Position numbers and translations under genes: made by a program. A DNA stretch of 64,000 bases from Metallosphaera sedula DSM 5348 (lineage in GTDB: Archaea; Thermoproteota; Thermoprotei_A; Sulfolobales; Sulfolobaceae): the NCBI RefSeq assembly GCF_000016605.1, contig NC_009440.1:434001-498000 (forward strand). The letters are read 5' to 3'. The notes beneath the pieces were generated by a model. The model was not told the origin of the DNA. It saw nothing but the letters and a program-made list of their open reading frames with translations, and did not search any database. Shown here piece by piece: positions 18,171 to 27,242 of the stretch (the first letter of the stretch is position 1; each line of letters begins with the position of its first letter).

Positions 18171-18212
18171 GGTTATATAGCTCTGGTTATATAATCCTGG
18201 TTATATAATTTA
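18171..18212. repeat. Three tandem 14-base TATA repeats in front of the ATPase gene
   Basis: Units start at 18171, 18185 and 18199: GGTTATATAGCTCT, GGTTATATAATCCT, GGTTATATAATTTA. On the minus strand each presents TATATAACC immediately upstream of the ATG. The 14-base step is not a whole helical turn. They may be alternative TATA boxes or an expanded repeat that tunes promoter strength. Confidence 0.75.
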
Positions 18213-18296
18213 TCGTGAAAATGGTACGAGTTTCAAACCAGTTTAAGGGAGAAAACACCATGAATTCATTTTTAGTTTTGTGACACTGTCTTAAGT

Positions 18297-19229
18297 ATGA
18301 GGCAGATAGATGCCCTCAAATCCCCGAGATTTTCTCAGATTTCGACCTTTGCTCGATTACCCCTCTGCGGAGACGAGAGGGTCGAGGCAGTTTTCATAGG
18401 AATTCCCTTCGATGACGCCACAACCTACAGGCCAGGGGCAAGGTTCGGTCCCATGGGTATAAGGGATGGTTCTAGGTTGTTGAGGCCCTACAACCCCTTC
18501 CAGAAGGTATATCCGCTTGACGAGCTCTCCGCCTGTGATGGGGGAGACGTGGATGTGATTCCGGGTCACATTGAGGATACCATGAAGAGGATTGAGGAGG
18601 TCCTCGTGGGAAGGATGAGGAACTCGACCCTCTTCATAGCGGGAGGGGATCACTCCATCACCCTACCAGTGCTGAGAGCAGTGCACAGGGTTCATGGGAA
18701 GGTAAACCTGGTTCACCTGGACTCGCATTACGACTTCTGGGACTCCCACTGGGGTAAGAAATACGACCACGGAACCTGGCTCAGGAGGGCCCTCGAGGAG
18801 GGTCTTCTGAACGAGGTAATACAGCTTGGGATAAGGGGCTCCCTCTTCTCCCACGAGGATGTAGAGGACTCCAAAAGACTTGGCATAACCTCCTACAACA
18901 TTAGGGAGGTGAAGGCTAACCCGGAGAAGGTGATCAGGGAAATTAATGGTCTTGAGGGGCCCACTTACATCTCCTTTGACATAGACGTGGTGGATCCAGC
19001 TTTCGCCCCTGGGACCGGGACACCTGAAGTGGGCGGGCTAACTTCGTTTGAGGCACTGGAGATCCTAAGATCCCTAAACCTGAACCTGGTGGGGTTTGAC
19101 GTAGTTGAGGTTTCCCCGCCCTACGACGTGAGCGAAATAACCTCCATGTTGGGGGCAAACCTGATATATGAGGCCATGAGCTTGAAGGCGAGGATGAAGC
19201 ATGGAGAGGGAGGTAAAGCGGGAAATTAG
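18297..19229 (+). CDS. Agmatinase/ureohydrolase family enzyme (SpeB-like)
   Basis: A 310-residue ureohydrolase. Manganese-binding motifs are present: GGDHSITLP at about 114, the [10 protein letters not shown] stretch at about 139 (usual family form DAHxD, here DSHYD) and [16 protein letters not shown] at about 226. Such enzymes split agmatine or other guanidino compounds to urea and an amine. Substrate cannot be fixed from sequence; archaeal SpeB-like proteins often act on agmatine for polyamine synthesis. The 3' end overlaps the next gene by 29 bases. Confidence 0.82.
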   Translation: MRQIDALKSPRFSQISTFARLPLCGDERVEAVFIGIPFDDATTYRPGARFGPMGIRDGSRLLRPYNPFQKVYPLDELSACDGGDVDVIPGHIEDTMKRIEEVLVGRMRNSTLFIAGGDHSITLPVLRAVHRVHGKVNLVHLDSHYDFWDSHWGKKYDHGTWLRRALEEGLLNEVIQLGIRGSLFSHEDVEDSKRLGITSYNIREVKANPEKVIREINGLEGPTYISFDIDVVDPAFAPGTGTPEVGGLTSFEALEILRSLNLNLVGFDVVEVSPPYDVSEITSMLGANLIYEAMSLKARMKHGEGGKAGN

Positions 19230-19938
19230 GGAGAGAATCTGGAGATTAATGGAGGAGAAGAACGTAGCTTCGTTCCCTAGACCCGTGAGGGGGAGAATAC
19301 CCAACTTCAAGGGAAGTGCCGAGGCAGCCAGGATTCTTTCAGAGACCCAAGAGTTCAGAAACGCGAGGGTCATCAAGTGCAACCCTGACTCTCCTCAGGC
19401 ACCCCTCAGAGAACTGGTCCTGAGATCGAGGAAGGTGTTACTGGTCCCCACCCCAAGGTTGAGGGGAGAGTTCTTCCTTATGACTGAAAAGGCCTGGGAG
19501 AGTCCCAGGGAAGCCTCAAGGATTTCAAACTTTTCCTCCTTCGGGGAAAGGGTTCACTTTAGGAACATACCAAGGATAGATCTAGTCGTAGTGGGTTCGG
19601 TTGCGGTTTCGCAGGATGGAGGCAGGGTAGGAAAGGGAGAAGGTTACAGTGAGCTTGAATATGCCATCCTCAGGGAACAGGGCTTGGTGGATGAAAAGGT
19701 ACCAGTCGTCACCACGGTGCACTCTATCCAGGTTGTGGATAGTATTCCGTTGGAGCCCTTCGATGTCCCCGTGGACATTTTTGCAACGGAAAAAGGACTC
19801 TTTAGGACTCCATCCAAACCTAAACCTCAGGGGCTCCTTCTTGAGTACTTAACCCCAGAGAAGATCCTAGACACCCCTTACCTCCTGGAATATCTAAAGG
19901 AGACGGGCAGGCTTAACAAGGTTCTTCGCAGAACCTAG
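19201..19938 (+). CDS. 5-formyltetrahydrofolate cyclo-ligase family protein
   Basis: A 245-residue protein with the fold motif [18 protein letters not shown] at about 141-158, the counterpart of the GxGxGYYD signature of 5-formyl-THF cyclo-ligase (methenyl-THF synthetase). The nucleotide-binding arginines and lysines at the N-terminus ([16 protein letters not shown]) fit the family. Sulfolobales use a modified pterin, so the natural substrate may differ. It overlaps speB-like by 29 bases, so the two are co-translated, and it ends one base from the convergent ABM gene. Confidence 0.72.
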   Translation: MEREVKREIRERIWRLMEEKNVASFPRPVRGRIPNFKGSAEAARILSETQEFRNARVIKCNPDSPQAPLRELVLRSRKVLLVPTPRLRGEFFLMTEKAWESPREASRISNFSSFGERVHFRNIPRIDLVVVGSVAVSQDGGRVGKGEGYSELEYAILREQGLVDEKVPVVTTVHSIQVVDSIPLEPFDVPVDIFATEKGLFRTPSKPKPQGLLLEYLTPEKILDTPYLLEYLKETGRLNKVLRRT

Positions 19939-19939
19939 A

Positions 19940-20230
19940 TCACTCCACCTGCTGTAAGACCCTATGGGTTGGCCTTCCCTCGATGATTGTCTTTCCATAT
20001 GAAGTGGTGTCCCTATACGCCTGACTTGACACGAATTGTCTAAACACTTCCAAGTTTTCCCATTCACTATAGATGAGGTATTCCTGAGGATCAGATACGC
20101 TCCTGTATAACTTCCCATCCTTGAAACCCGGGAAGTTCTTCTTCAGATACTCCAGAACCTTCGAGAAGGTTTCCTCAAATTCCTTTTCATGACCCTTCTT
20201 GACCCTATAATAAAATCCTACATTTATCAT
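19940..20230 (-). CDS. Antibiotic-biosynthesis-monooxygenase-fold small protein, distal gene of the soxLN cluster
   Basis: A 96-residue protein with the dimeric ferredoxin-like ABM/HmoA pattern: a first strand INVGFYYRVKKGHE, a helix with EFEETFSKVLEYLKK, FPGFKDGKLYR, and the strand EYLIYSEWENLEVFRQF. The ATG at 20230 is chosen; a longer frame from 20278 would run into soxN and adds Phe-rich residues with no family support. It lies 31 bases downstream of soxN. In the Sulfolobus acidocaldarius cbsAB-soxLN cluster the last gene is a small ORF called odsN, and this is its positional equivalent. A heme-handling role is possible for this fold but not shown. Confidence 0.65.
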   Translation of the reverse strand: MINVGFYYRVKKGHEKEFEETFSKVLEYLKKNFPGFKDGKLYRSVSDPQEYLIYSEWENLEVFRQFVSSQAYRDTTSYGKTIIEGRPTHRVLQQVE

Positions 20231-20261
20231 ATTTTGTAAAAAGGAAAAGAAGCTAAAAAAA

Positions 20262-21908
20262 TTATTCTTCCTTCTCAACGGGCTTCTTGTAGACCACGTA
20301 GTGGTAGAGAGAGATTACCTCTCCCAGCATTAGAAATACCAGTCCCAGATCCACTCCGAACAGGTTTGAGGCATAGCCAGTTGGAGGGATAGTCCACATT
20401 TGCGCCACTATTATCACAACTAGAATGAAGAGAATGCTCATGAGAACCTCCGCGAACTTCCTCTTGGTCTCATTGGAGGTGGGAGTCTCAGTGGTTGTTC
20501 TGACTTCAGGTACAGCATTGTTGGGAAAACCCTTACTCAGAACTACCTTGCCCATGGTCTTACTTCCTATAAAGAATAGCGAGCCCGTGAATAGCGTGAC
20601 CGCAAAGGTAAACAGGCTTGGATAGTCGATTAGCTCCACGACGGAACCAGCGAACAACATTGCCACCACCACGAAGAGTAGAGATGTAAGGGGTGATATT
20701 CCTCTGACCTGTTTCGTCTTGACGTCCATTGGCTTAATGAAGGTTAAACCTAGAGCTACTATAATTGCCGGTATGAGATAAGCGATAACCTGTTCCTTAA
20801 TACTTACTTCAACTCCGGGAGCAAGATCTCCCCACAGGGAGGTTTGTATAAGGTACGTAATCATGAGGATACCTATCCCAGTGAATACCTTCCTCTTGAG
20901 CGGGTGAAGTTCGTCGCTTCTATCTATGAATGGCAAGATGATGAGGTATACCAGTGGTATTATTACACCTATCATTAGAAATATTACCACGTCACTGGTG
21001 AAGTCTGCGATCTTGTAGAGGAACAGGAAGAACCACGGTGGATAGGTTGTAATATGCGCTGCAGCAGGGCTGTTGGGTGGAGGAGCTGGCTTCGGGTTCA
21101 TGAAGGGATCGAAGTATTGTGGCAGTCCGTTTAGGTAGGCTAGCGCGTTCGGGATAGCTAGAATGAAACCCCAAGTCATGAAAATCAGCGAGCTCATGTA
21201 AACGAAGTTCCTAGGCCACCATGGATTAAACTTAGACCATTCCTCCTTGGTGTAAACCGCAGGCGCCTTTGGCTTTACCTTCCTTGAGGGCATCATTCCA
21301 TACTGCTCCGCAAGGAAGAAGTGGAACACGAAAAGTAGACCTATTAAAGCCACTAGGATAATGTGCAACGCAAGTACTCTCGTGTAGTCTCCAGTGTCAT
21401 AATTCCCGAAGATGATGGGTATTAAGAAGGACAGTTGCGGAATTGAGGTGATGATTCCGGCACCAACGTCAACAGCGCTAACTGCGAGGGCGTCCCCAAT
21501 AAGGCTATATCCCAGGAAGGAAGCTCCTAGGGTGAGGACGAGCATTAAAACGCCGAGTATCCACAGGAGTTCCCTTGGCTTCTTATATGCTCCCACGAAA
21601 TAGTTCCTAAACATGTGAACGTAAGCCAGGATAATCATGGCGTAGGAGCCATATAGGTGACTATAGAGCACCACGGACCCATAGGGCACTTGATTGATTA
21701 TGGTCTCAGTTGACTGGTAACCTGCTGCTGCGTTATAATATAGCAGAAGTATTAGGCCAGATATCACGGTGTAGATAAATGATGCAGCGACCAACGCGCC
21801 TAACCATTCGTTAACGTGATACATGTAGTCTGGAGTCTTGAAGAAAGGTAGGTCATTTAATCCTAGTCTCTCCGAAAACCAGTTTGAAACCCTTTTTGTT
21901 AAACTCAT
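20262..21908 (-). CDS. soxN: SoxN, cytochrome b of a bc1-like complex
   Basis: A 548-residue membrane protein with the four heme-b histidines of cytochrome b: the SHLYGSYAMIILAYVHM pair (His-x13-His) near residues 83-97 and LHIILVALIGLLFVFHFF (His-x13-His) near 177-191. The Qo-site PEWY motif is replaced by PPWF (YPPWFF at about 288), as in archaeal SoxN/SoxC-type proteins. C-terminal helices extend beyond the usual eight. It lies 45 bases after soxL and has a GGTGAAA site. With SoxL and CbsAB it should form a quinol- or cytochrome-oxidising complex that, in iron oxidisers, may also run in reverse. Confidence 0.88.
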   Translation of the reverse strand: MSLTKRVSNWFSERLGLNDLPFFKTPDYMYHVNEWLGALVAASFIYTVISGLILLLYYNAAAGYQSTETIINQVPYGSVVLYSHLYGSYAMIILAYVHMFRNYFVGAYKKPRELLWILGVLMLVLTLGASFLGYSLIGDALAVSAVDVGAGIITSIPQLSFLIPIIFGNYDTGDYTRVLALHIILVALIGLLFVFHFFLAEQYGMMPSRKVKPKAPAVYTKEEWSKFNPWWPRNFVYMSSLIFMTWGFILAIPNALAYLNGLPQYFDPFMNPKPAPPPNSPAAAHITTYPPWFFLFLYKIADFTSDVVIFLMIGVIIPLVYLIILPFIDRSDELHPLKRKVFTGIGILMITYLIQTSLWGDLAPGVEVSIKEQVIAYLIPAIIVALGLTFIKPMDVKTKQVRGISPLTSLLFVVVAMLFAGSVVELIDYPSLFTFAVTLFTGSLFFIGSKTMGKVVLSKGFPNNAVPEVRTTTETPTSNETKRKFAEVLMSILFILVVIIVAQMWTIPPTGYASNLFGVDLGLVFLMLGEVISLYHYVVYKKPVEKEE

Positions 21909-21953
21909 GGTTTCACCTCATGAGACCATACAATTAAACTCTCACCGTTGAAC

Positions 21954-22934
21954 TCATGAACCCGAGAACGGGTTCGTGCTAGCTTGTACCTGTGTCTTAC
22001 TTCCCACCGAACTGCCGTACTGAGAGGTATCCAGATCCTTTGTGGGATCTTGTGATGGTACGCCGTCTGATCCCTCTGGGTAAGTGGCAACACCTATGGC
22101 CCCTATCGCGTAAAGGTAGTCTGTGGAGCTGTCATACTCAAGGATAACGGCGGGTAACGGTCTTTGCGTAGGGCCTGTTAATACAGCACCTCCCCCATAG
22201 GGATCGTACGTGGAACCGTGGCAGTCACAATGGATCAATGCTGGGATATTGGCCTGCTTTGCGGCTAGCAAGGCCTGAGCGGTCAGCGTGTTAGGCTCTG
22301 GAGCGGTGAGCTGTGAGGGTCCCACGTAGTTAGGAGGATAGAAATGTATGTACGGAGGCGTACAACCTAGATGCTGGCATATGGCAGAGTAGGATACGAT
22401 CGAGTTATTTGGTCCAACGCCTCCAGGGAACTTGTACGTCTTCCCAGTTTGTGGAACGGACACCTCCACGGGCGCAATGGAGACCGGATTACCAGACTTA
22501 TCGCCCAGATTGAGGAGGAAGTTGGGTTCACCTGTTAGAGGATACTCGTATAGAGTGATTATGGGGCTGTTCACTGGGATAGAGGACGCCTTCAACGGGT
22601 TCCCTGACACATCTACCAGAAGGGACTTGGGGAAGCCAGTAGCCTGCTCCACTGGCGGAACAAGAACTCTTAGCCCGGGGATTATTCCAACCACCGTCGC
22701 GGCGGCTACACCTATGACTATTCCCTTTAGGAAGTTTCTTCTCCCCTCATCAATTCCGCCCACATTTTTCCCCACATAGTTAAACAGGTAATCCTCGCCT
22801 TTCTCTACAAACTCCCTGCTATCGAACCTAGTCTTGGGATTCCTCATGGTCCTAAGTAATTTCTGTATGAAATACAGATCTGAAGTCTTCAGGACACCCT
22901 TCTCGCCGTTCCCTAACCTAATTTTTAACGGCAT
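21954..22934 (-). CDS. soxL: SoxL, Rieske iron-sulfur protein
   Basis: A 326-residue Rieske protein. Cluster-binding boxes are CQHLGC (about 186) and CDCHGS (about 235), separated by a long insertion of more than 40 residues as in archaeal SoxL. A twin-arginine-like motif GRRNFLKG at about 64 precedes a hydrophobic helix, so it is probably exported folded by Tat and stays anchored. The C-terminal tail is Ser/Gln-rich. It is followed by soxN. A [2Fe-2S] cluster outside the membrane would exchange electrons with quinol and CbsA. Confidence 0.88.
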   Translation of the reverse strand: MPLKIRLGNGEKGVLKTSDLYFIQKLLRTMRNPKTRFDSREFVEKGEDYLFNYVGKNVGGIDEGRRNFLKGIVIGVAAATVVGIIPGLRVLVPPVEQATGFPKSLLVDVSGNPLKASSIPVNSPIITLYEYPLTGEPNFLLNLGDKSGNPVSIAPVEVSVPQTGKTYKFPGGVGPNNSIVSYSAICQHLGCTPPYIHFYPPNYVGPSQLTAPEPNTLTAQALLAAKQANIPALIHCDCHGSTYDPYGGGAVLTGPTQRPLPAVILEYDSSTDYLYAIGAIGVATYPEGSDGVPSQDPTKDLDTSQYGSSVGSKTQVQASTNPFSGS

Positions 22935-23109
22935 TTAGCCTTCACATCGCTATTATACTCCCACATTTATATTAAGACTTTGTCGTTGGACTATTTGTCA
23001 ATTTAACTATTGATATATAAGGGTTGTTTGGTCCGTAAAAAGAAACCACCAAGAAGGAACTCGTTAAAGAAAGTTTTTTCCTTAATATGGAGAAATTAAA
23101 AAAGAGTTT

Positions 23110-24543
23110 CTATCTTCTAAACACCACATACAAGGAGACTAAGACTATGATAGCAACTACTGCTCCTATGATAGTAGCATCTAGAGCTACACCATTCTCA
23201 TTAGGCACAGTTGTGGTGGAGGTGGTGTTGGTGGTGGTTGTGGTGTTTGATGTTGTAGTGGTTGTTGTAGTGGTTGTGGTTGGGGCCGAATTGGAGAGGG
23301 TGAACTGGAGGAAGCCAGAGGTGATGGACTTGTCGAACAGGGTCTCACCCAGCTTGCCCTGCCAAACAGCGAAGGCAACGTAGTAGGTGTTGCCCACAGT
23401 GAAGTTGGGCATCCACTGGGCATATGCCTGAGGTACCTGTAGGGGTCTCACGTACTCCACGGTCCAGAAACCGTTGGAGTAAGTGGCTCCGGTCTTAACG
23501 AAGAAGAGGGAGCCGTTGAGGCCTGAGGAGGCCACGGGAGCGTACCATATGCCTGCCGTGTCCACTTCGTACATGTTGGTGTTGTTAGTGTAGAGCGGAA
23601 CAGCGAAGCCCTGATTACCTGGATCCGTGTAGGGTAGGCCAGTGAGAGACTCGTTATTCCATAGGTTTGCCGCGAAAGCGGGGTCGTAGGTCTTGTTGTT
23701 CTATGTGGCGCCGGAGACCCACATCCAGATGTTGGCTGCGCCTCCCTGCTGTTGTAGTGAACCACCTGCAGTTGTGAACGTATATCCGCTTAATGTTTCA
23801 CCTATATAGTCGCCTCCTATGTTCATGCAGTCAGTTGTGGGAGGAATTACGCTACCCATGTACCACATTATTGCAGCCCTGTCTGGGTAATATTGCGTTG
23901 CATTGACATAGTAGCCGTAGAACATTCCATGGTTATACAAGAGATACTGCTTCGGCAACGAGTCAGGAGTTATGATAACCCCGTTGGGTAATACCCATAT
24001 TTGAGTACCGTTAAGCATAGGCAACGTTATACCAGAGTAGTTCAGAATCAGACGACCATTTTCTTGAGTTCCATTAATGAAGGTAACATAGTTCGAGTAT
24101 GAGGTGTTAACGTAGTACGTAGTTCCTGGAGTTAGCTCCTGAAGTTGCTCAACTCCCGGACCGCTCGCAGCAGGATACTTTGCCGCTGCAGCTGCAGACC
24201 AGGCACCGAACGCTGGGTCTGGGGCTGGCCAGCTCATGAGGACCATGAGGTCAGTCCCATTCCAGGCTGTCTTCACCAGGACGTAATGGGTTAAACCGGA
24301 TGTTGGGGCCTGGGGTATGTTGGCCGTGAGCGAGATGTTGTCCCAAGGAATCTTGGACCAGAAGCTTTCAGTCCCTGGGGCACTGAGGTTAGCTGAACCC
24401 GAGATCTTGTAGGCTACTATCTGGGGAGTGGTTTGGGCCATGGGGACGCTGACAAAACCCATGATGAGTGAGGCGACCAGTAGTCCTACTCCTAGGATTA
24501 ACAAGATTTTCCTGTTGTCTAACCTGCGCATCAATTCAACCAC
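23110..24543 (-). pseudogene. cbsA2, second cbsA copy interrupted by one amber codon
   Basis: A 478-codon frame collinear with cbsA (25745-27181). It is open from the GTG at 24543 to the stop at 23110 except for TAG at 23703-23701, where cbsA has TGG (Trp281). There is no frameshift. The signal peptide, the first 119 or so codons, the C-terminal 170 codons, the poly-Thr stalk and the last helix are nearly identical to cbsA at DNA level, while codons about 120-258 diverge strongly. The promoter-proximal 49 bases are also identical. Either a young pseudogene, a sequencing error, or a read-through gene; Sulfolobales are not known to read TAG as sense. An ATG at 24531 is an alternative start. Confidence 0.8.
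23211..23770. repeat. 3' half of the cbsA duplication (copy in cbsA2)
   Basis: Matches 25849-26405 almost base for base. Differences seen are a 3-base indel in the Thr-codon run near 23253, the TGG to TAG change at 23702, and one silent change near 23739. Such identity at silent sites implies very recent duplication or gene conversion. Confidence 0.85.
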
Positions 24544-24592
24544 GAAAAAATAGTCTCGGGAAGTATAATAAACTTAAGAAATTGGACTCATG
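24186..24592. repeat. 5' part of the cbsA duplication (copy in cbsA2)
   Basis: A block of 407 bases identical to 26824-27230, covering 49 bases upstream of the start codon (including the TATTATA promoter box near 24566) and the first 119 codons. Identity ends sharply on both sides. Confidence 0.85.
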
Positions 24593-24806
24593 AAAGGTTA
24601 GTCGAAATTTAGAAACCTAAAACAGTTTTAAAGAATTTTTTAGTTATAACTCCTTTAAACCTCTCTCATTTTTTATGTCGTCTAGGGTTAATAATATGCG
24701 CTAATAATATACTACATATATAATTATTTCATATTGAGACAACTATACTGGGATGAGAGAATGAGACTTAAAGAATGTTGAAAAAGAGTAGCAGTAAAGG
24801 AGTGAA

Positions 24807-25748
24807 CTAAGTTCTGTTTTGTGCTTTGTTTATAATTCTATCTAATAGCCTGCTCTTTCCTTCTTTCATGTTGATTAGGATGACCCCAATTATCGGGTAT
24901 ATCATATAGAGAATTAAATGATAACCGTTCACCCCTAGAAATACCGTCGTTATTACCATGAAGTATCCTAGACCAGCATAGGGATTCCTGCTAAGCGCTA
25001 TGGTGACTGATAGATAAATGGCCACCGCAAGGGATATCACGAATAAGGGTAGTGAATACGGATTCGTGAGGACTATACCGAAAACTGAGGGCATTACCAT
25101 GTTCATTATTATATCCATGAACCTGTTGCTGGAAACCAGGAAATAGATTGGAAGAAACACGAAAAGCGCAGGGATTGATGCCAAGTAGGAGATCGAAGCT
25201 CTTTTTAGACTAAGATTGCGGGAACTCCAGAGCACGGTATAGACTAGGAAACTAACCAGGGAGACCTCAAATACTAGAAGGTAATTGAGCAAGAGCTCCA
25301 CATGGGATATATCCACGAGTAATCCGGCCACAATCAGCAGACCCACCATGAAGGCGGTGGGGAGATTTACTAGGGAAAGAATAGGGGCTTGGAGAAAGCT
25401 CTCGACTACACCAAGAATTCCAAGTGTGGCCACTATTACCTCGTACATTACCCATAGCGGGGATGAGAAGTAGTTATTGATAAGGGTAAAAGCTGGGGAG
25501 ATCAGTAGAAGAATACCTAGAGGTAGTAACGCCTTAACCTTTTTCCATGAGAGAATAGAGAAAATTCCTATTGACAGGTACCCCAGATATATGCCGATCT
25601 GACCCAGCCTAGTTAGAACGTTCTGGAATGGGATATGAATGGGTAGATAGGAAACCGAGAAGATAAACTGCAGAATGAATTGAAAAATAGAGGCTAAAGC
25701 CAAAAAAACCAGAACTAACTTAATTGATTCATCCCTTAGGGAGCTCAT
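24807..25748 (-). CDS. cbsB: CbsB, membrane partner of cytochrome b558/566
   Basis: A 313-residue, strongly hydrophobic protein with about nine membrane helices and a short basic C-terminus (INKAQNRT). It overlaps cbsA by four bases (ATGA), so it is translated together with it. In Sulfolobus CbsB is the hydrophobic subunit that accompanies the heme protein CbsA; it has no known cofactor motif and none is visible here. cbsA2 lacks such a partner of its own, which fits cbsA2 being the derived copy. T-rich sequence after the stop may end the transcript. Confidence 0.82.
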   Translation of the reverse strand: MSSLRDESIKLVLVFLALASIFQFILQFIFSVSYLPIHIPFQNVLTRLGQIGIYLGYLSIGIFSILSWKKVKALLPLGILLLISPAFTLINNYFSSPLWVMYEVIVATLGILGVVESFLQAPILSLVNLPTAFMVGLLIVAGLLVDISHVELLLNYLLVFEVSLVSFLVYTVLWSSRNLSLKRASISYLASIPALFVFLPIYFLVSSNRFMDIIMNMVMPSVFGIVLTNPYSLPLFVISLAVAIYLSVTIALSRNPYAGLGYFMVITTVFLGVNGYHLILYMIYPIIGVILINMKEGKSRLLDRIINKAQNRT

Positions 25749-27181
25749 CTTCTAAACACCACGTATAGGGCTAGAAGGGCTATGATTGCTACGATTACAC
25801 CTACTACAGTAACATCCAGTGTAACGTTCCCCACACTGGAGGAAGTGCTTGTGGTGGAGGTGGTGTTGGTGGTGGTTGTGGTGTTTGATGTAGTGGTTGT
25901 TGTAGTGGTTGTGGTTGGGGCCGAATTGGAGAGGGTGAACTGGAGGAAGCCAGAGGTGATGGACTTGTCGAACAGGGTCTCACCCAGCTTGCCCTGCCAA
26001 ACAGCGAAGGCAACGTAGTAGGTGTTGCCCACAGTGAAGTTGGGCATCCACTGGGCATATGCCTGAGGTACCTGTAGGGGTCTCACGTACTCCACGGTCC
26101 AGAAACCGTTGGAGTAAGTGGCTCCGGTCTTAACGAAGAAGAGGGAGCCGTTGAGGCCTGAGGAGGCCACGGGAGCGTACCATATGCCTGCCGTGTCCAC
26201 TTCGTACATGTTGGTGTTGTTAGTGTAGAGCGGAACAGCGAAGCCCTGATTACCTGGATCCGTGTAGGGTAGGCCAGTGAGAGACTCGTTATTCCATAGG
26301 TTTGCCGCGAAAGCGGGGTCGTAGGTCTTGTTGTTCCATGTGGCGCCGGAGACCCACATCCAGATGTTGGCTGCACCTCCCTGCTGTTGTAGTGAACCAC
26401 CTGCATCCTTTAGGGTGAAGCCATCAAACTCCTGTCCAGGTACCTTTCCACCTATGTTCATACAGTCACTTGTGGGAGGAATTACGCTACCCATGTACCA
26501 CATTATTGCAGCCCTGTCAGGGTAATACCAAGTGTTATTTGTGTAGTAACCATAAAACATACCATTGTTGTACAGGAGGTCCTCCATGGGTCTTAGGGAG
26601 TGATATAGGATAATACTACCATTGGGTAAGACCTGAATCTGCGTCATGTTTGGAGTTGGTAGGGTAATCCCAGAGTAATTTAGTATTAACCTCCCTTGTT
26701 CCTGCTTCCCGTTGATAATGGCATAATAATTACTGAAGGATTTATTCAGTGAGTACGTAACTCCTGGAGTTAGAAGGATTTGCCTGAATAGACCTGGACC
26801 ACTGGCAGCAGGATAGAGTGCACCTGCAGCTGCAGACCAGGCACCGAACGCTGGGTCTGGGGCTGGCCAGCTCATGAGGACCATGAGGTCAGTCCCATTC
26901 CAGGCTGTCTTCACCAGGACGTAATGGGTTAAACCGGATGTTGGGGCCTGGGGTATGTTGGCCGTGAGCGAGATGTTGTCCCAAGGAATCTTGGACCAGA
27001 AGCTTTCAGTCCCTGGGGCACTGAGGTTAGCTGAACCCGAGATCTTGTAGGCTACTATCTGGGGAGTGGTTTGGGCCATGGGGACGCTGACAAAACCCAT
27101 GATGAGTGAGGCGACCAGTAGTCCTACTCCTAGGATTAACAAGATTTTCCTGTTGTCTAACCTGCGCATCAATTCAACCAC
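25745..27181 (-). CDS. cbsA: CbsA, extracytoplasmic cytochrome b558/566 subunit A
   Basis: A 478-residue exported protein: signal/anchor at about 12-35, a large glycosylated domain with many N-X-S/T sites, a Thr/Asn/Ser stalk of about 30 residues (likely O-glycosylated) and a C-terminal helix (about 455-473). It is the mono-heme cytochrome of the CbsAB-SoxLN complex. Start is a GTG at 27181, with an ATG four codons later as alternative; TTTATTATA about 25 bases upstream fits a leaderless or nearly leaderless message. The central part (codons about 120-260) differs from cbsA2 while the flanks are identical. Confidence 0.87.
   Translation of the reverse strand: MVELMRRLDNRKILLILGVGLLVASLIMGFVSVPMAQTTPQIVAYKISGSANLSAPGTESFWSKIPWDNISLTANIPQAPTSGLTHYVLVKTAWNGTDLMVLMSWPAPDPAFGAWSAAAGALYPAASGPGLFRQILLTPGVTYSLNKSFSNYYAIINGKQEQGRLILNYSGITLPTPNMTQIQVLPNGSIILYHSLRPMEDLLYNNGMFYGYYTNNTWYYPDRAAIMWYMGSVIPPTSDCMNIGGKVPGQEFDGFTLKDAGGSLQQQGGAANIWMWVSGATWNNKTYDPAFAANLWNNESLTGLPYTDPGNQGFAVPLYTNNTNMYEVDTAGIWYAPVASSGLNGSLFFVKTGATYSNGFWTVEYVRPLQVPQAYAQWMPNFTVGNTYYVAFAVWQGKLGETLFDKSITSGFLQFTLSNSAPTTTTTTTTTSNTTTTTNTTSTTSTSSSVGNVTLDVTVVGVIVAIIALLALYVVFRR
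25849..26405. repeat. 3' half of the cbsA duplication (copy in cbsA)
   Basis: Partner of 23211-23770. Includes the Trp281 codon TGG at 26338-26336 that is TAG in the other copy. Confidence 0.85.
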
Positions 27182-27230
27182 GAAAAAATAGTCTCGGGAA
27201 GTATAATAAACTTAAGAAATTGGACTCATG
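26824..27230. repeat. 5' part of the cbsA duplication (copy in cbsA)
   Basis: Partner of 24186-24592; identical over 407 bases including the promoter. Both copies should therefore be transcribed alike. Confidence 0.85.
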
Positions 27231-27242
27231 GTCAATTCAACT

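Noticed and set aside
23215-23290. Runs of TGG/TTG-type triplets that resemble a microsatellite or CRISPR-like repeat
   Set aside because: They are Thr/Asn codons of the CbsA stalk on the minus strand, read in frame and present in both copies. No CRISPR array or spacer pattern was seen in the window.
23701-23703. TAG in cbsA2 as a recoded amino acid (for example pyrrolysine)
   Set aside because: The sister copy has TGG here, the surrounding sequence shows no downstream element, and no pyrrolysine genes are seen; nonsense mutation or sequencing error is simpler.
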